DNA of 64,000 nucleotides from HyVt-105 sp049975425 (GTDB lineage Bacteria; Bacteroidota; Bacteroidia; Bacteroidales; VadinHA17), in the NCBI GenBank assembly GCA_049975425.1, contig JBNGDI010000018.1, forward strand, positions 1 to 64,000, written 5' to 3'. Within the stretch, counting starts at the first letter, position 1; the number at the start of each line of letters is the position of its first letter. This document shows positions 7,854 to 17,855 of the stretch, in pieces. The notes under the pieces were generated by a model. That model ran no database searches. It was not told the DNA's origin and saw nothing but the letters and a program-made list of their open reading frames with translations. Both the position numbers and the translations under genes were made by a program.

Positions 7854-10205
7854 TCACTTCCTGATGCTTCTCACACCGAACACCGGACCTACAATATTAT
7901 CGTCCGCCTTAAATTTCACCCTGATCTTTGTTTTTCCGGAAGTCAGCTCTTCCGGAATATCATACTGTTTGTGAATGTACATATTACCCAAAGCCGGAGT
8001 GATATCTTCCGTTGCCAGTTTCTCATCATTCACCAGTATATCGAATATCCTGTCGCGTCGGTATCCCCCTCCCCAGTATTCCACCACCAGGGCATTGGGC
8101 GCCTCTGGATCCACTTCCAGGTCGAAGGCAAACCAGCCGCGGGTAGCGATCCGGGCGGGGCGGTCACGGAACCGCTCGGGCCGTGTACGTTCGCCTTCAA
8201 AATGATGATCTCTTTCCGGCTGCATCTCGCCAGGCTGGAAATAATCAATGGTGGCTTCCTCCAGTTGTTTGATCCGCTCCAGTTCGGCTTCGTAGGCTTC
8301 TTTTTCTTTCTCCCATGCTTCCGTACTATACAGATCCCAGTAGATCGAATACCTGCGGTCATGTGTCTGGTAAAAGGGTTTCATTTTCACATCCCTGGGA
8401 TAACCCAGGTCTCTGGTCATGAACGTATTTACCTCTCCTTCCAAAGGTTCCATCCATTCGGCCGGATTGCGGTGATCGGATACGAACACCGGAACATACA
8501 GAGGTTCGTGCACCTTCGGGTCATTTGCCGGTCCGAGATCACCCGCCAGCACCACAGGCCCGTAAAACACGGCAATGCGGTTCTCGTCATCGGGCATGGT
8601 TTCCAGCCGGAGGGTAAAGGGTATTTTAACCTCCACCCGATCGCCGTCCTGCCAGGTTCTGGACACGGCCAAAAAACTTCCCGGTTCTTCCTTAACCCGA
8701 ACCCTGCGTCCGTTCACTGTCATTTCCATACCTTTTTCCGCCCAGCCCGGGTATCTGATCTGCAGGGTCAGTTCCATGGGTTGTTCCAGCTCAAATTCAA
8801 GGGTTGTTCCCTGATCTTCGGGATAAGCTGTTTCCTGGCGCAGGATCAGGCCTTTTTCCTCCCAGTTGAGTTCGGCCGCAATAAACTGGCTCACAAAAAG
8901 TTCTTCGTTGTTATGATAAAAAATATGTCCGTTGTATTTGGCATGGCTTTCCATACCTGTACCAATGCAACAGGTAAAATGGAAGGGGTTCTGATACGCT
9001 TTTCTGCCACCCATATCGAGTGAAAGATTATAAACCACTTCTCCGGTTTCAGGATGCTGGTGGGCCATGATGTGGTTGAACAATGCCCGTTCATAAAAAT
9101 CGGCTTTTTCCGCTTCTCCTTCCCAGGTAAACAGGTGGTCGGTGAGTTTCAGCATATTGTATACATTGCACGACTCAGTTGTATTGGGGCCAAGCCGGTC
9201 ACGCAACTGACCGGCAGGTCCGAAATATTCCCGAAAACCATTCCCGCCGGTAACGTAGCTGTGGTAATGAACCACCCGGTCCCAGAAGAATTCGGCTGTT
9301 TTCCTGTCTACCTCATCACCGGTAAGCTCATACCGCCTGGCCAGGCCAATGACTTTCGGGATATTGGTGTTTCCATGCTTGCCGGGTAATACATCGATCC
9401 CGGCGGCCAGCGAATCGAGCACAAAATTGTCATGAAACAATCTCGACATTTCAAGGTACTTTTCATTACCAGTGATACCGTATATATCGGCCATTACCTC
9501 ATTCATTCCACCGTATTCACACCGGAGCATATCCTGACGGGTATCATAATCCAGGTCGTCGATGATCCCGTAAATCCAGTCGGAGAATTTAACGGCAATG
9601 TCTAGTGCCTTTTCAATGCCGAGCAACTGGTAAGCATCACGCAGGCCGGCCAGCACTTTATGGTGCGTGTAAAAAGGAGCCCAGATCCCGTTCAGGTCGA
9701 ATCCGGCAGAACGAATGATTCCCCTGGCTACTTCCTCTTCGAACACTTTCTTTCCCCCTTCCATGGCGCCGATATATCCGTCGCCATGGGCATTCTGCAC
9801 AATTTCCAGTTCATCCACAATGTATGCTGCCCTATCCTTAAATTCCTCATTCCCGGTGGTCTGGTACATCATAGCACAGGCGGAAAGATAATGCCCCAGG
9901 CTGTGTCCGGCCAGGGTGGCGCTTTCCCATCCACCGTATATTTCAGCTTTCTGAGGCAATCCGGCCTCTCTTCGGAAACCTGCCAGCAGCCTGTCGGGTT
10001 CATAATTGAGCAGGATTTTTTCATTCAGTTCCACTCCCTTTTTGAATCTGCCTTCCAGAAGCGTAACATCTTTCAATTCAAACGGGATGGCACGAAAACC
10101 GACCACTTCCGGACCGGAGGTCTCAATACGGGGGGCTTCTGAGTTTTTACAGGAAAAAAGCGCAGTCCCTGCACATAACATCAAAAATAGTAATGTACTT
10201 TTCAT
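7854..10205 (-). CDS. GH127-type beta-L-arabinofuranosidase lipoprotein (copy A)
   Basis: This 783-residue protein has the (alpha/alpha)6 domain of the GH127/DUF1680 group, whose members release beta-L-arabinofuranose with a cysteine nucleophile held by zinc. The expected residues are present: Glu344 and Cys346 (TTESCNVYN), Cys412 and Cys413 (FTCCIGTGM), and a candidate acid/base Glu326. By family precedent the first Cys of the CC pair is the nucleophile. A final beta-sandwich (WGGGYRRDRIFDILVND) resembles the DUF6805-type domain. I chose the internal start at 10205 because it gives a proper lipoprotein signal ending LFSC. A longer start at 10286 would add a tail encoded by a TA repeat. The assignment could equally be the related GH146 family. 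Confidence 0.9.
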   Translation of the reverse strand: MKSTLLFLMLCAGTALFSCKNSEAPRIETSGPEVVGFRAIPFELKDVTLLEGRFKKGVELNEKILLNYEPDRLLAGFRREAGLPQKAEIYGGWESATLAGHSLGHYLSACAMMYQTTGNEEFKDRAAYIVDELEIVQNAHGDGYIGAMEGGKKVFEEEVARGIIRSAGFDLNGIWAPFYTHHKVLAGLRDAYQLLGIEKALDIAVKFSDWIYGIIDDLDYDTRQDMLRCEYGGMNEVMADIYGITGNEKYLEMSRLFHDNFVLDSLAAGIDVLPGKHGNTNIPKVIGLARRYELTGDEVDRKTAEFFWDRVVHYHSYVTGGNGFREYFGPAGQLRDRLGPNTTESCNVYNMLKLTDHLFTWEGEAEKADFYERALFNHIMAHQHPETGEVVYNLSLDMGGRKAYQNPFHFTCCIGTGMESHAKYNGHIFYHNNEELFVSQFIAAELNWEEKGLILRQETAYPEDQGTTLEFELEQPMELTLQIRYPGWAEKGMEMTVNGRRVRVKEEPGSFLAVSRTWQDGDRVEVKIPFTLRLETMPDDENRIAVFYGPVVLAGDLGPANDPKVHEPLYVPVFVSDHRNPAEWMEPLEGEVNTFMTRDLGYPRDVKMKPFYQTHDRRYSIYWDLYSTEAWEKEKEAYEAELERIKQLEEATIDYFQPGEMQPERDHHFEGERTRPERFRDRPARIATRGWFAFDLEVDPEAPNALVVEYWGGGYRRDRIFDILVNDEKLATEDITPALGNMYIHKQYDIPEELTSGKTKIRVKFKADDNIVGPVFGVRSIRK

Positions 10206-10241
10206 AACAGGATGGTTTTTATTTATTATATTATCACTTGG

Positions 10242-10256
10242 TATATATATATATAT
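10242..10256. repeat. TA dinucleotide microsatellite
   Basis: About seven and a half TA units lie in the short gap between the GH127-type gene and the DUF5695-type gene. The tract is just upstream of the chosen GH127 start. It may aid melting at a promoter or simply be slippage-prone filler. Confidence 0.85.
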
Positions 10257-10292
10257 GTTCTTTTCTTGCCCATTTTTCTTTTTCACAGGTTC

Positions 10293-13067
10293 TTACTGGC
10301 GTAATTCCACTCGGTTTATATCCTTTTGAAGAGGGATGATGTATGCACCGCGGACAGTGGAAAAACCGGTTACCGGAGCATAAGTACCCACTCCGCTGAC
10401 CTCCGCCGGCTGTTCTACCCGCAATACGGCTTGAGGGGTGTGGTCCGTGCCCGGATCAAGGTATACACTGACATGCCGGTTTTTCCTGTTGAATTCCACT
10501 TTATGGAACCGTCCTGCATCCAGTGTCAGCCAAAGCCCCAGATCACCAAGGTAAATCCTGTTTCTTGCACCGGATGTAGGCTTAACGGTAATCAGATTCC
10601 CTTTTTGAGTAACTTCCCCGCTGAAAGCCAGCCAGCCGAACTCGTCATCATGCTTCACGTAGGTGGCCGTGTTCATGGAATAACCGAAAAAGCCGGGCCC
10701 GTAATCACCGTTGATCCCGTCAATCCTCAGGGTAGAAGGATAGGAATGAAAAGCGGCCGGTGCAAATCCTTCCCGGGTAATGTTGGCAATGGCACCCATG
10801 GTGCCGGCATGGCCGATTCGTAAAAGATACAGATCATCCGGGTTTTCCCGGTATTCGGAAAGCACGGGAATGGCATTCAGTCCCGAGCCGTAATGATGCA
10901 ACTGGCGTTCAATCCGTGAAAGTTTACCGGCATAAACAAAATCCCAGTATCTGCGTGCGCTGCCGTTGTATCCCCAGTGCGGTACCGTGGGCATATAGGC
11001 CAGGATGGCATTCAGGGTTACGAGGGCCTTCGCATCGTATCCGAAATATTTCGACCAGGCATATACTTCCTCCTGGCCGGTGGAATCCCAGGGCATTTCG
11101 CTACCGAACGGATACGACAGGGATTCCCAAAGATCGGCCCTTTTCTTCATGACATTTTCGAGTTCTTCGGCCAGTTCCGTCATGCCTTCCCTGTGAAGGT
11201 CAAGAAGGATCATCAGGAATATGGTACCTTCCATCTGGCCGAACCGGGCATAATGACCGGCCTGTTCCACCATGGCAATGGCCGTATGGCAGGCGTTTTC
11301 CAGAAACCAGTCCCAGGATCGTTCCTCCACATACCCCTCATGATTCCTGGATAGCCGGTACATCACCCAGTGTGCGGCCGCCACGTGGGGATAATTGTAT
11401 GAACGGCCGGTTGATTCCGCCTCGCGCCGGGGCCATGCCGCCCAGGTTTCGTAATTGATATCCTCACTGTATGTACCTTCGGGCATTTCATCGGGTTCAT
11501 AGTAGAACAGGCTTTTCCGTACGCCGTACCTGCGGTTGCCCGTATCGTATTGAATACCTCCCCAAAGGGTTTCAAAATAAAACCTCCTCATTTTTTCCAG
11601 TTCTTTCATTTCGGGCTGCAGGAACTGTTTCATCATGGCCGCCACCCAGGAACCGGCTCCTCCCTCATCGCTGAGACCGGCAATCCAGGCCCTGCTGTCT
11701 TCCAGAACCGGTTGCATTTTTTCGTAATCATAAGTGATGACCGAAGGACTGCGGCCAAAAGGATCGCCGGGATTTTCATACCACTGTTCCTCTGTAAGGA
11801 AACGCCCCAGGTCGGCCAGCACTTCTTCTTCTGGTTTGATCACCTTATAATGTATAGTCTGCTTTAACCCATCGGCATAAGTTACCGTCAGGCGTGCACG
11901 GCCCCATTCATGACCCTTTACCTGGTATTCCTTCCATCCGTTGGGTGTAAGACCTCCTTCACGAACCGTCAGAGCACCTGCGGGTTCCGCATCAATGGAA
12001 CGGATATCCCTGTCATAGTGAAGAAACAGTTTCGCATTTACGTCACCGGGTAATACATAGCCCGGGATCCCCATGGCCACTGGCCTCCGATGCCTGAGCA
12101 GGGTATTCTCAATGTCCCTGAGTGAAGGCGAGAGAACAAACTGCAAGCCGTAGCTCCTGGATTCACCGGGATTCAGTCTCACAGAAGTAGGACGGTTCCA
12201 GGGCTCCGCTTCGGACCACTCCTCTTCCGCATACGCCAGGCTGTGAACCATCCATTCGTGAAAGCCTTCGAAAGTAACTCCCCTTGGCGTGGGATCATCA
12301 TTCAGGGGATTATAAGCCTCAAAAGGAGTATCGCCGTATGGCAACACCAGCAGAACCGGTCCCTCTCCATGAAGCCGGCTTACCTGAAGATAACCGGCAT
12401 CCTGCCCTATATACGGATCGGCAAAAACACAGGTGGCATGAGCCTCATCCAGGTTTTTATCGTGTAACAGGTTGTTGAATATCAAAGGGATACCCAGCGA
12501 CCCGATTTCCACCGGCGATTCACCGTTGTTGGTGATCTCAAAGCGAAGAACCAGATGTCCGTCATGCAGTTCCCAGAAACGATGGATCTGAACCGGCAGG
12601 TCTTCCGGTAAGGTATTCGCCAGATCGGATGCTGCGAGAACATTTCCTCCGTTCGGAAGTTCACTCACAGCTTTTCTTTCAGCAGCCGTGGAAAAATATT
12701 TCCATTCGCGGTCTTCACCCGCTCTCAGCTTCAGGGTCAGGTCTCCCAGGTGATACAGTCCGTTCCTGCTGCGTATCTCCAGCCGGTCGGAAGGGGTGTA
12801 ATCAAAACCGTCCTGGTCAACAGGCATCAGGGCGGCCACCGTATGGGACGCCTTTACCAGTTTCAGCTCGAATTCGGGCGTATCAAATTCCAGCAGTCCC
12901 TGTTCCAGGCCAAGTGTCCGTGGTCTGTTTTCTATGCGCCTCCAGACCTGGGAATACAGATCAGCCGGCCATAGAATCAATACACAACCTATCAGCGCAC
13001 CGAATGCACCGTTTCTTCTTTTTGTCTGTTTTCTCTTCATGGTTTTCATCATTGCCAGTTGTAACAT
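10293..13067 (-). CDS. DUF5695-type secreted protein, putative glycosidase (copy A)
   Basis: This protein of about 924 residues has a signal peptide (basic region, GALIGCVLILW, then YSQ). A beta-rich N-terminal half follows, then a helical-toroid-like half with a LWGGIQYD motif, an SYNYPH motif and a C-terminal FGWLAFSG / GARNRIYLGD beta region. I recognise it as the DUF5695 type found in Bacteroidota carbohydrate loci, for which I know no proven activity. The paralog at 21834-24611 shares WGG-[IL]-Q, [SD]-Y-[ND]-YPH and FGW-x-A plus RNR. It lies between two GH127-type genes, so a role on the same glycan is likely. Starts 18 or 27 bp further in are equally good. Confidence 0.75.
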   Translation of the reverse strand: MLQLAMMKTMKRKQTKRRNGAFGALIGCVLILWPADLYSQVWRRIENRPRTLGLEQGLLEFDTPEFELKLVKASHTVAALMPVDQDGFDYTPSDRLEIRSRNGLYHLGDLTLKLRAGEDREWKYFSTAAERKAVSELPNGGNVLAASDLANTLPEDLPVQIHRFWELHDGHLVLRFEITNNGESPVEIGSLGIPLIFNNLLHDKNLDEAHATCVFADPYIGQDAGYLQVSRLHGEGPVLLVLPYGDTPFEAYNPLNDDPTPRGVTFEGFHEWMVHSLAYAEEEWSEAEPWNRPTSVRLNPGESRSYGLQFVLSPSLRDIENTLLRHRRPVAMGIPGYVLPGDVNAKLFLHYDRDIRSIDAEPAGALTVREGGLTPNGWKEYQVKGHEWGRARLTVTYADGLKQTIHYKVIKPEEEVLADLGRFLTEEQWYENPGDPFGRSPSVITYDYEKMQPVLEDSRAWIAGLSDEGGAGSWVAAMMKQFLQPEMKELEKMRRFYFETLWGGIQYDTGNRRYGVRKSLFYYEPDEMPEGTYSEDINYETWAAWPRREAESTGRSYNYPHVAAAHWVMYRLSRNHEGYVEERSWDWFLENACHTAIAMVEQAGHYARFGQMEGTIFLMILLDLHREGMTELAEELENVMKKRADLWESLSYPFGSEMPWDSTGQEEVYAWSKYFGYDAKALVTLNAILAYMPTVPHWGYNGSARRYWDFVYAGKLSRIERQLHHYGSGLNAIPVLSEYRENPDDLYLLRIGHAGTMGAIANITREGFAPAAFHSYPSTLRIDGINGDYGPGFFGYSMNTATYVKHDDEFGWLAFSGEVTQKGNLITVKPTSGARNRIYLGDLGLWLTLDAGRFHKVEFNRKNRHVSVYLDPGTDHTPQAVLRVEQPAEVSGVGTYAPVTGFSTVRGAYIIPLQKDINRVELRQ

Positions 13068-13107
13068 TCATCCTGCTCCGGGAATACAAGCCCTGTATTC
13101 CGCTGTC

Positions 13108-15468
13108 TCAGTCAATTACTGTTCTGATTCCGTATATCGGTCCCGCCAGTCGCCTGGCCTGCGAGCGGATTTCCACCCGGATCTCGTTTTTATTCCGTGT
13201 CAGATGCAACGGAATGCCATATTCCCGGGTATAAAATCCATCACCAACCGGATCGGTAATATCTTCGGAAGCAATGCGGGTACCATCCACCACAATGTCA
13301 AAAGCACTTTCCCGGTCATATCCCCCACCCCAGTACTCGATATTCAGTGCATTCCGCCTGTCAGGCCTTACTTTTATATTGAATGCAAACCATTCATTCG
13401 GAAGGGTCACCCGGTACGTTTTGTTGCGAAAACGGTGTGCCGTGGAGCCCGGCCCTTCAAACAGGTGGCTGCGTTCATGGCTGATATTCCCGGGCTGAAA
13501 ATAATCCACCGTGCGCGATTCCAGTATTTTTTGTTCCCTGACCATGGCCTGGTGCCTGGCCTCCCGTTCGTTCCACGTTTCCTCGTTTGCCAGATCCCAG
13601 TAAACAGAATACCTTCTGTCGTAAATGGCATAGAAAGGTATCAGTTGCACATCCCGGGGTTTTCCAACCTCCCTGGTAACAAAAACATTGTTCCTGTCAC
13701 GGACCGGTTCCGTCCATTGTTCTGCATTCCTGCCGGCATTAACCATCAGGGGGACGTATACCAGATCCCAGGCAGCAGGATCATTTACCGGGCCCAGATC
13801 ACCCGCAAGGGTCAGCGGGCCGTAGAACAGGGCTACCCTATCTTCATTGTCGGGCATGCTTTCCAGCCTCAGGGTAAATGGGATACTGACATCCACCGTG
13901 TCATCCTGTTGCCAGGTGCGGGATATTGCTACAAAGGAACCGGGGTCTGAATCCACAGGAACTTCTTCTCCGTTTACGGTTATTTCCATTCCTTTTTCTG
14001 CCCATGAGGGGTAACGTAACTTCAGAGTCAGTTCCACCGGCTCATGGCAGGCAAATACCAGCCGTGTACCCTGCTGCTCGGGATAACCGGTTTCCTGCCT
14101 TAGCACCAATCCCTTGTCAGACCAATTCAGTTCAGACGCAATATACTGACTGACATAAAGTTCAGAATCATTATGATAATAAATATTTTCTCCGTATTTG
14201 GCATGGTTCTCCATTCCGGTACCAATGCAGCAGGTAAAGGCAAACGGATCCTGAAAATATTTGAATCCGCCCATTTCCAGGCTCAGGTGATAGGTAACCC
14301 TGCCGTTTTCGGGGTGCTGTGAGGCCAGAATGTGATTGAAGAGGGCTCTTTCGTAATAATCGGCCAGTTCGGGGGAAGGATCCCACCTGAACAGATGGTC
14401 TGTTAGCTTCAGCATGTTATACACATTGCAGGTTTCTCCTGTATTGGCTCCCAGCCTGTTGTTTAACTTACCTGCCGGCCCGAAATGTTCTGCCAGGGCA
14501 TTGCTGCCGGTCACATAGCTGTGATCATGAACTACCGTGTGCCAGAAAAACCTGGCAGTTTCCTTATCGGTCCGGTTTCCGGTAAGCTCATAACAACGTG
14601 CCAGTCCTATAATTTTCGGGATCTGGGTATTGGCATGTTTCCCCGGCAGCACATCGATCCCCATGGCCAGTGAATCCAGGATTCTCTTATCATGAAATAC
14701 CCGCGAAAGTGTCAGATATTTCTCATCACCTGTCAGAAAATACAGTTCGGCCAGCACTTCATTCATCCCTCCGTATTCGCAAATCAGCATTTCCTGGATG
14801 GTTTCATCCGGCAGGTGCCCCACAATGGTTTCCATCCAGCCGGCAAACCGGATGGCCAGTTGCAGTGCCTTTTCGTTCTTACACAAATAATAGGCATCAC
14901 GTAAACCGGCCAGCACTTTATGGTGAGTGTACCAGGGAGCCCAGATACCGTTCAGATCGAATGCCGAAGCATTGATCACTCCTTTTGCAATCTCTTCCTC
15001 GAATACTTTCTTTCCATCGGGAAATGCTCCGATATATCCGTCACCGTATGCTTCCTGGACCTGTTCCAGTTCATCCACAATGTAATTGACACGGCGGAGA
15101 AATTCCGGGTTGTCTGTCGACTGCGACATCATGGCACAGGCGGAAAGATAATGCCCCAGGCTATGACCGGCAATGGATGAGCTTTCCCACCCACCGTATC
15201 GCTCCGCTCTGGGTTCCAGGCCTGATTCTTTGCGGAATGTCGCCAGGAAGCGGTCAGGTTCATATTTCAGCAACACTTTCTCATTCAACTCATTGGCATG
15301 TTTGAACGGACCTTCAAGCAATTTCACATCTTTCAACTGAAAACGATACAGCTCAAAGGAAATGGTGCCATTTTCAAGGACCGGATCCGCCTTGTGGTCC
15401 GCCGGCCCGCATGAAGCAATAAAAACACAGAAAATAATGCACCCCAGCAATTGACGGTAATTCTTCAT
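13108..15468 (-). CDS. GH127-type beta-L-arabinofuranosidase lipoprotein (copy B)
   Basis: This protein of about 786 residues is closely related to copy A along its full length (for example the LPGKH-x-NT-x-IPK and FDLNGIWAP segments). Catalytic and zinc residues are all kept: Glu345 and Cys347 (GETCNVYN), Cys413 and Cys414 (FTCCIGTGM), and Glu327 as possible acid/base. The same C-terminal beta-sandwich follows. The chosen start gives the signal MKNYRQLLGC... ending FIASC, a good lipobox. The annotated alternative start is 18 bp upstream. Copies A and B flank a DUF5695-type gene, so the trio may have arisen by duplication. Different linkages or different neighbouring groups on the same polymer may explain keeping both. 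Confidence 0.9.
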   Translation of the reverse strand: MKNYRQLLGCIIFCVFIASCGPADHKADPVLENGTISFELYRFQLKDVKLLEGPFKHANELNEKVLLKYEPDRFLATFRKESGLEPRAERYGGWESSSIAGHSLGHYLSACAMMSQSTDNPEFLRRVNYIVDELEQVQEAYGDGYIGAFPDGKKVFEEEIAKGVINASAFDLNGIWAPWYTHHKVLAGLRDAYYLCKNEKALQLAIRFAGWMETIVGHLPDETIQEMLICEYGGMNEVLAELYFLTGDEKYLTLSRVFHDKRILDSLAMGIDVLPGKHANTQIPKIIGLARCYELTGNRTDKETARFFWHTVVHDHSYVTGSNALAEHFGPAGKLNNRLGANTGETCNVYNMLKLTDHLFRWDPSPELADYYERALFNHILASQHPENGRVTYHLSLEMGGFKYFQDPFAFTCCIGTGMENHAKYGENIYYHNDSELYVSQYIASELNWSDKGLVLRQETGYPEQQGTRLVFACHEPVELTLKLRYPSWAEKGMEITVNGEEVPVDSDPGSFVAISRTWQQDDTVDVSIPFTLRLESMPDNEDRVALFYGPLTLAGDLGPVNDPAAWDLVYVPLMVNAGRNAEQWTEPVRDRNNVFVTREVGKPRDVQLIPFYAIYDRRYSVYWDLANEETWNEREARHQAMVREQKILESRTVDYFQPGNISHERSHLFEGPGSTAHRFRNKTYRVTLPNEWFAFNIKVRPDRRNALNIEYWGGGYDRESAFDIVVDGTRIASEDITDPVGDGFYTREYGIPLHLTRNKNEIRVEIRSQARRLAGPIYGIRTVID

Positions 15469-15532
15469 CGGAACTAACATTAACATTATAAATTATCAAT
15501 CAACTTAATTTCTCAACTTTCCGGCATCTGCC

Positions 15533-17803
15533 TCACTGATGTTCACTTTCCTCCTCTGCAGGAAGGTTCCAGTCGGGTGTTTCCATACGGAGCAAATGCC
15601 GTACGAAGAAATCGCGTTTCATCCTTTCCCCGTAACTGCCTCCTGAACCGTGCCCCTGCCCGGGGAATATCATGAATTCAAAATCCTTACCCGCCTTGAT
15701 CAGGGCATTGACCACCTGAAGGGTGGATGACGGATCCACATTGGTATCCATTTCCCCAACCGTGAGCAACAGTTTTCCCTGAAGCTTATGGGCATTCACT
15801 ACATTGGATGATTCTTCATAATGCGGGCCAATGGGGTATCCCATCCATTGCTCGTTCCACCACATTTTATCCATGCGGTTATCGTGGCATCCCACCGAAG
15901 CTACGGCAGCTTTGTAAAAATCGGGATGGAACAGCAGGGCGCCCATGGCATTCTGTCCGCCGGCCGATCCGCCGAATATTCCTGCCCGGCTGATATCCAT
16001 GTACGGATATTTTTCTGCGGCGGCTTTCATCCACAATATCCTGTCGGGGAACCCGGCATCTTTCAGGTTTTTCCAGCAGACATCATGAAAGGCTTTTGAA
16101 CGGTTCGACGTACCCATTCCATCGATCTGCACAATGATGAATCCCAGTTCCGCCAGTCCCGAAAAATTGCTAAAGTAAGGCCGGAACGACTTGGGAACGT
16201 GAGCCGAATGGGGCCCGGCGTAGATGGCTTCAATTACCGGATACGAACGGGAAGGGTCAAACGTAGTGGGACGGTAGATATTCCCCCAGATATCGGTTTT
16301 TCCATCCCTTCCTTTGGCAACGAATACTTCGGGCATCTGCCATCCCTTTTCCAGCAAATCGGCAATATCGGCCTTTTCCAGTTCGAGCAGCACCTTTCCG
16401 TTATCGGCCCGGCGAAGAACCGAGCGGGGTGGCATATCGATCCGGGAATAGGTGTCCACAAAAAAGGCATGGTCTTCAGAAAATGAAGCTGAATGGTTCG
16501 CTTCTTCGGGAGTCAGTTCCTTCAACCCCGAACCATCGAAGTTCACCCGGTAATACCGCACCAGATATGGATCTTCCCCTCTGTGCCTGCCGGCACCGCG
16601 AAAAATGATATACCGCAGGCTGTCGTTCACATAATCTACCCCTCTCACCACCCATTCTCCTTTCGTGATCTGGTTTTTGATCTTTCCGGTCCGGCCGTCA
16701 AACAGGTACAAATGGTTCCAGCCATCGCGCTCCGATGCCCAGATGATTTCATTTCCGTCGTCCACATCGTGACGGTACCTTTTCCCGCTGTAATCGATAA
16801 AAGTTTTACTGCGTTCATCTATAATCACCCTGCATTCTCCACTGGTTGCATCAACCTCTACCACCTGGTATACCTGATGTCCGCGCTGGTTGAATTCAAA
16901 GGTAAAAGCCCGGCTGTCCCCGCGCCAGTCAGGATCACTTACCCGGTACTGGAATTCAAAAGGTTTGGTATCCACCGGGATATGTCGTTTTTCCTTCACA
17001 TTGAACAACGACGGCTTCCTTACCTGTACCGCATCGCCCGGTTTCAGGTACTCGTTCTTGTGCAGCCTGGGCTGAAGCTGGTCGGAAGGGGACGACTCGA
17101 CAAAATACACATACCGCGGAGTATGCGGACGGATTTTGTTTACGGCCAGATACTGCGAATTGGGCGACCAGCGAATATTCGAGGAATAGTATTCCCCTTC
17201 TGAACCGTCGAACGAGAGTTGATATTCGGTGTCGTCCTCCGTATTCCGGACATATACGTTGTATTCTTTGATATACGCCTTCCATAGACTGTCGGGCGAT
17301 ACCACCGGAGGCCTACCCTGTTCATCATCCACCGAGGCCCAGTACCCCCCGCCACGCCAACGGTCCTGCCTGACCCGGTCTCCGCGGTTCAGTTCATAGG
17401 TTTCCAGGTTCAGGGTCCACCTGACGGAATCAATCACGAAGGTTATTTCCGTGAGATCCCGGTTAAACGAAATGTTCCGGAAAGGCAGGTCATAAGGATC
17501 GTAATCCTCTCCTGTTTTTTCTTCCAGCAGTTGACAGAGCTTCCCCTGGTCAAATGCAGGTTTCTTTTCCGGTATTGTCGCATCAACCAGGAAATATTCC
17601 CTACCGTTCCTGGTTTTCGCCTGGTACCACAGTACGTTGGTGTCCCTGATCCAGGCAGACGAGATCATGGTATGGTATACCAGATTGCCGAACTCCCTGG
17701 TTGAATCGGCCTGTTTATAGTCAAGGTGTGTTAACTGACCTTTTACCAGAAATGACGGGCAAAACAGGATCAGAATAAGGAAAATTCTTTTTAATGTGCT
17801 CAT
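15533..17803 (-). CDS. S9-family prolyl oligopeptidase / dipeptidyl peptidase IV-like
   Basis: This 756-residue protein has a signal peptide (LILILFCPSFLVKGQ), a beta-propeller domain (about 60-500) and a C-terminal alpha/beta hydrolase. The catalytic triad is visible: Ser613 in GGSAGG, Asp686 in GEMDTNVD and His718 in GQGHGSGG. The spacing is like that of dipeptidyl peptidase IV. Such enzymes trim dipeptides after proline or alanine from the N-terminus of peptides. A proline-directed exopeptidase among arabinosidase genes fits degradation of a proline- or hydroxyproline-rich glycoprotein, although hydroxyproline specificity is not shown by the sequence. The gene lies 52 bp after the type IX cargo gene on the same strand. 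Confidence 0.92.
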   Translation of the reverse strand: MSTLKRIFLILILFCPSFLVKGQLTHLDYKQADSTREFGNLVYHTMISSAWIRDTNVLWYQAKTRNGREYFLVDATIPEKKPAFDQGKLCQLLEEKTGEDYDPYDLPFRNISFNRDLTEITFVIDSVRWTLNLETYELNRGDRVRQDRWRGGGYWASVDDEQGRPPVVSPDSLWKAYIKEYNVYVRNTEDDTEYQLSFDGSEGEYYSSNIRWSPNSQYLAVNKIRPHTPRYVYFVESSPSDQLQPRLHKNEYLKPGDAVQVRKPSLFNVKEKRHIPVDTKPFEFQYRVSDPDWRGDSRAFTFEFNQRGHQVYQVVEVDATSGECRVIIDERSKTFIDYSGKRYRHDVDDGNEIIWASERDGWNHLYLFDGRTGKIKNQITKGEWVVRGVDYVNDSLRYIIFRGAGRHRGEDPYLVRYYRVNFDGSGLKELTPEEANHSASFSEDHAFFVDTYSRIDMPPRSVLRRADNGKVLLELEKADIADLLEKGWQMPEVFVAKGRDGKTDIWGNIYRPTTFDPSRSYPVIEAIYAGPHSAHVPKSFRPYFSNFSGLAELGFIIVQIDGMGTSNRSKAFHDVCWKNLKDAGFPDRILWMKAAAEKYPYMDISRAGIFGGSAGGQNAMGALLFHPDFYKAAVASVGCHDNRMDKMWWNEQWMGYPIGPHYEESSNVVNAHKLQGKLLLTVGEMDTNVDPSSTLQVVNALIKAGKDFEFMIFPGQGHGSGGSYGERMKRDFFVRHLLRMETPDWNLPAEEESEHQ

Positions 17804-17855
17804 ATTCTTGCTGTTTTATTACTGAATATTATATTAAATGTAATAATAACACTTT

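Noticed and set aside
7737..9023. Long plus-strand open frame of 428 codons
   Set aside because: It lies antisense to the M6-like and GH127-type genes and its translation has no domain, signal or family pattern; it is a by-product of codon use on the other strand.
10206..10286. Upstream extension of the first GH127-type gene
   Set aside because: It would translate the TA repeat and put about 27 polar residues before an otherwise good lipoprotein signal.
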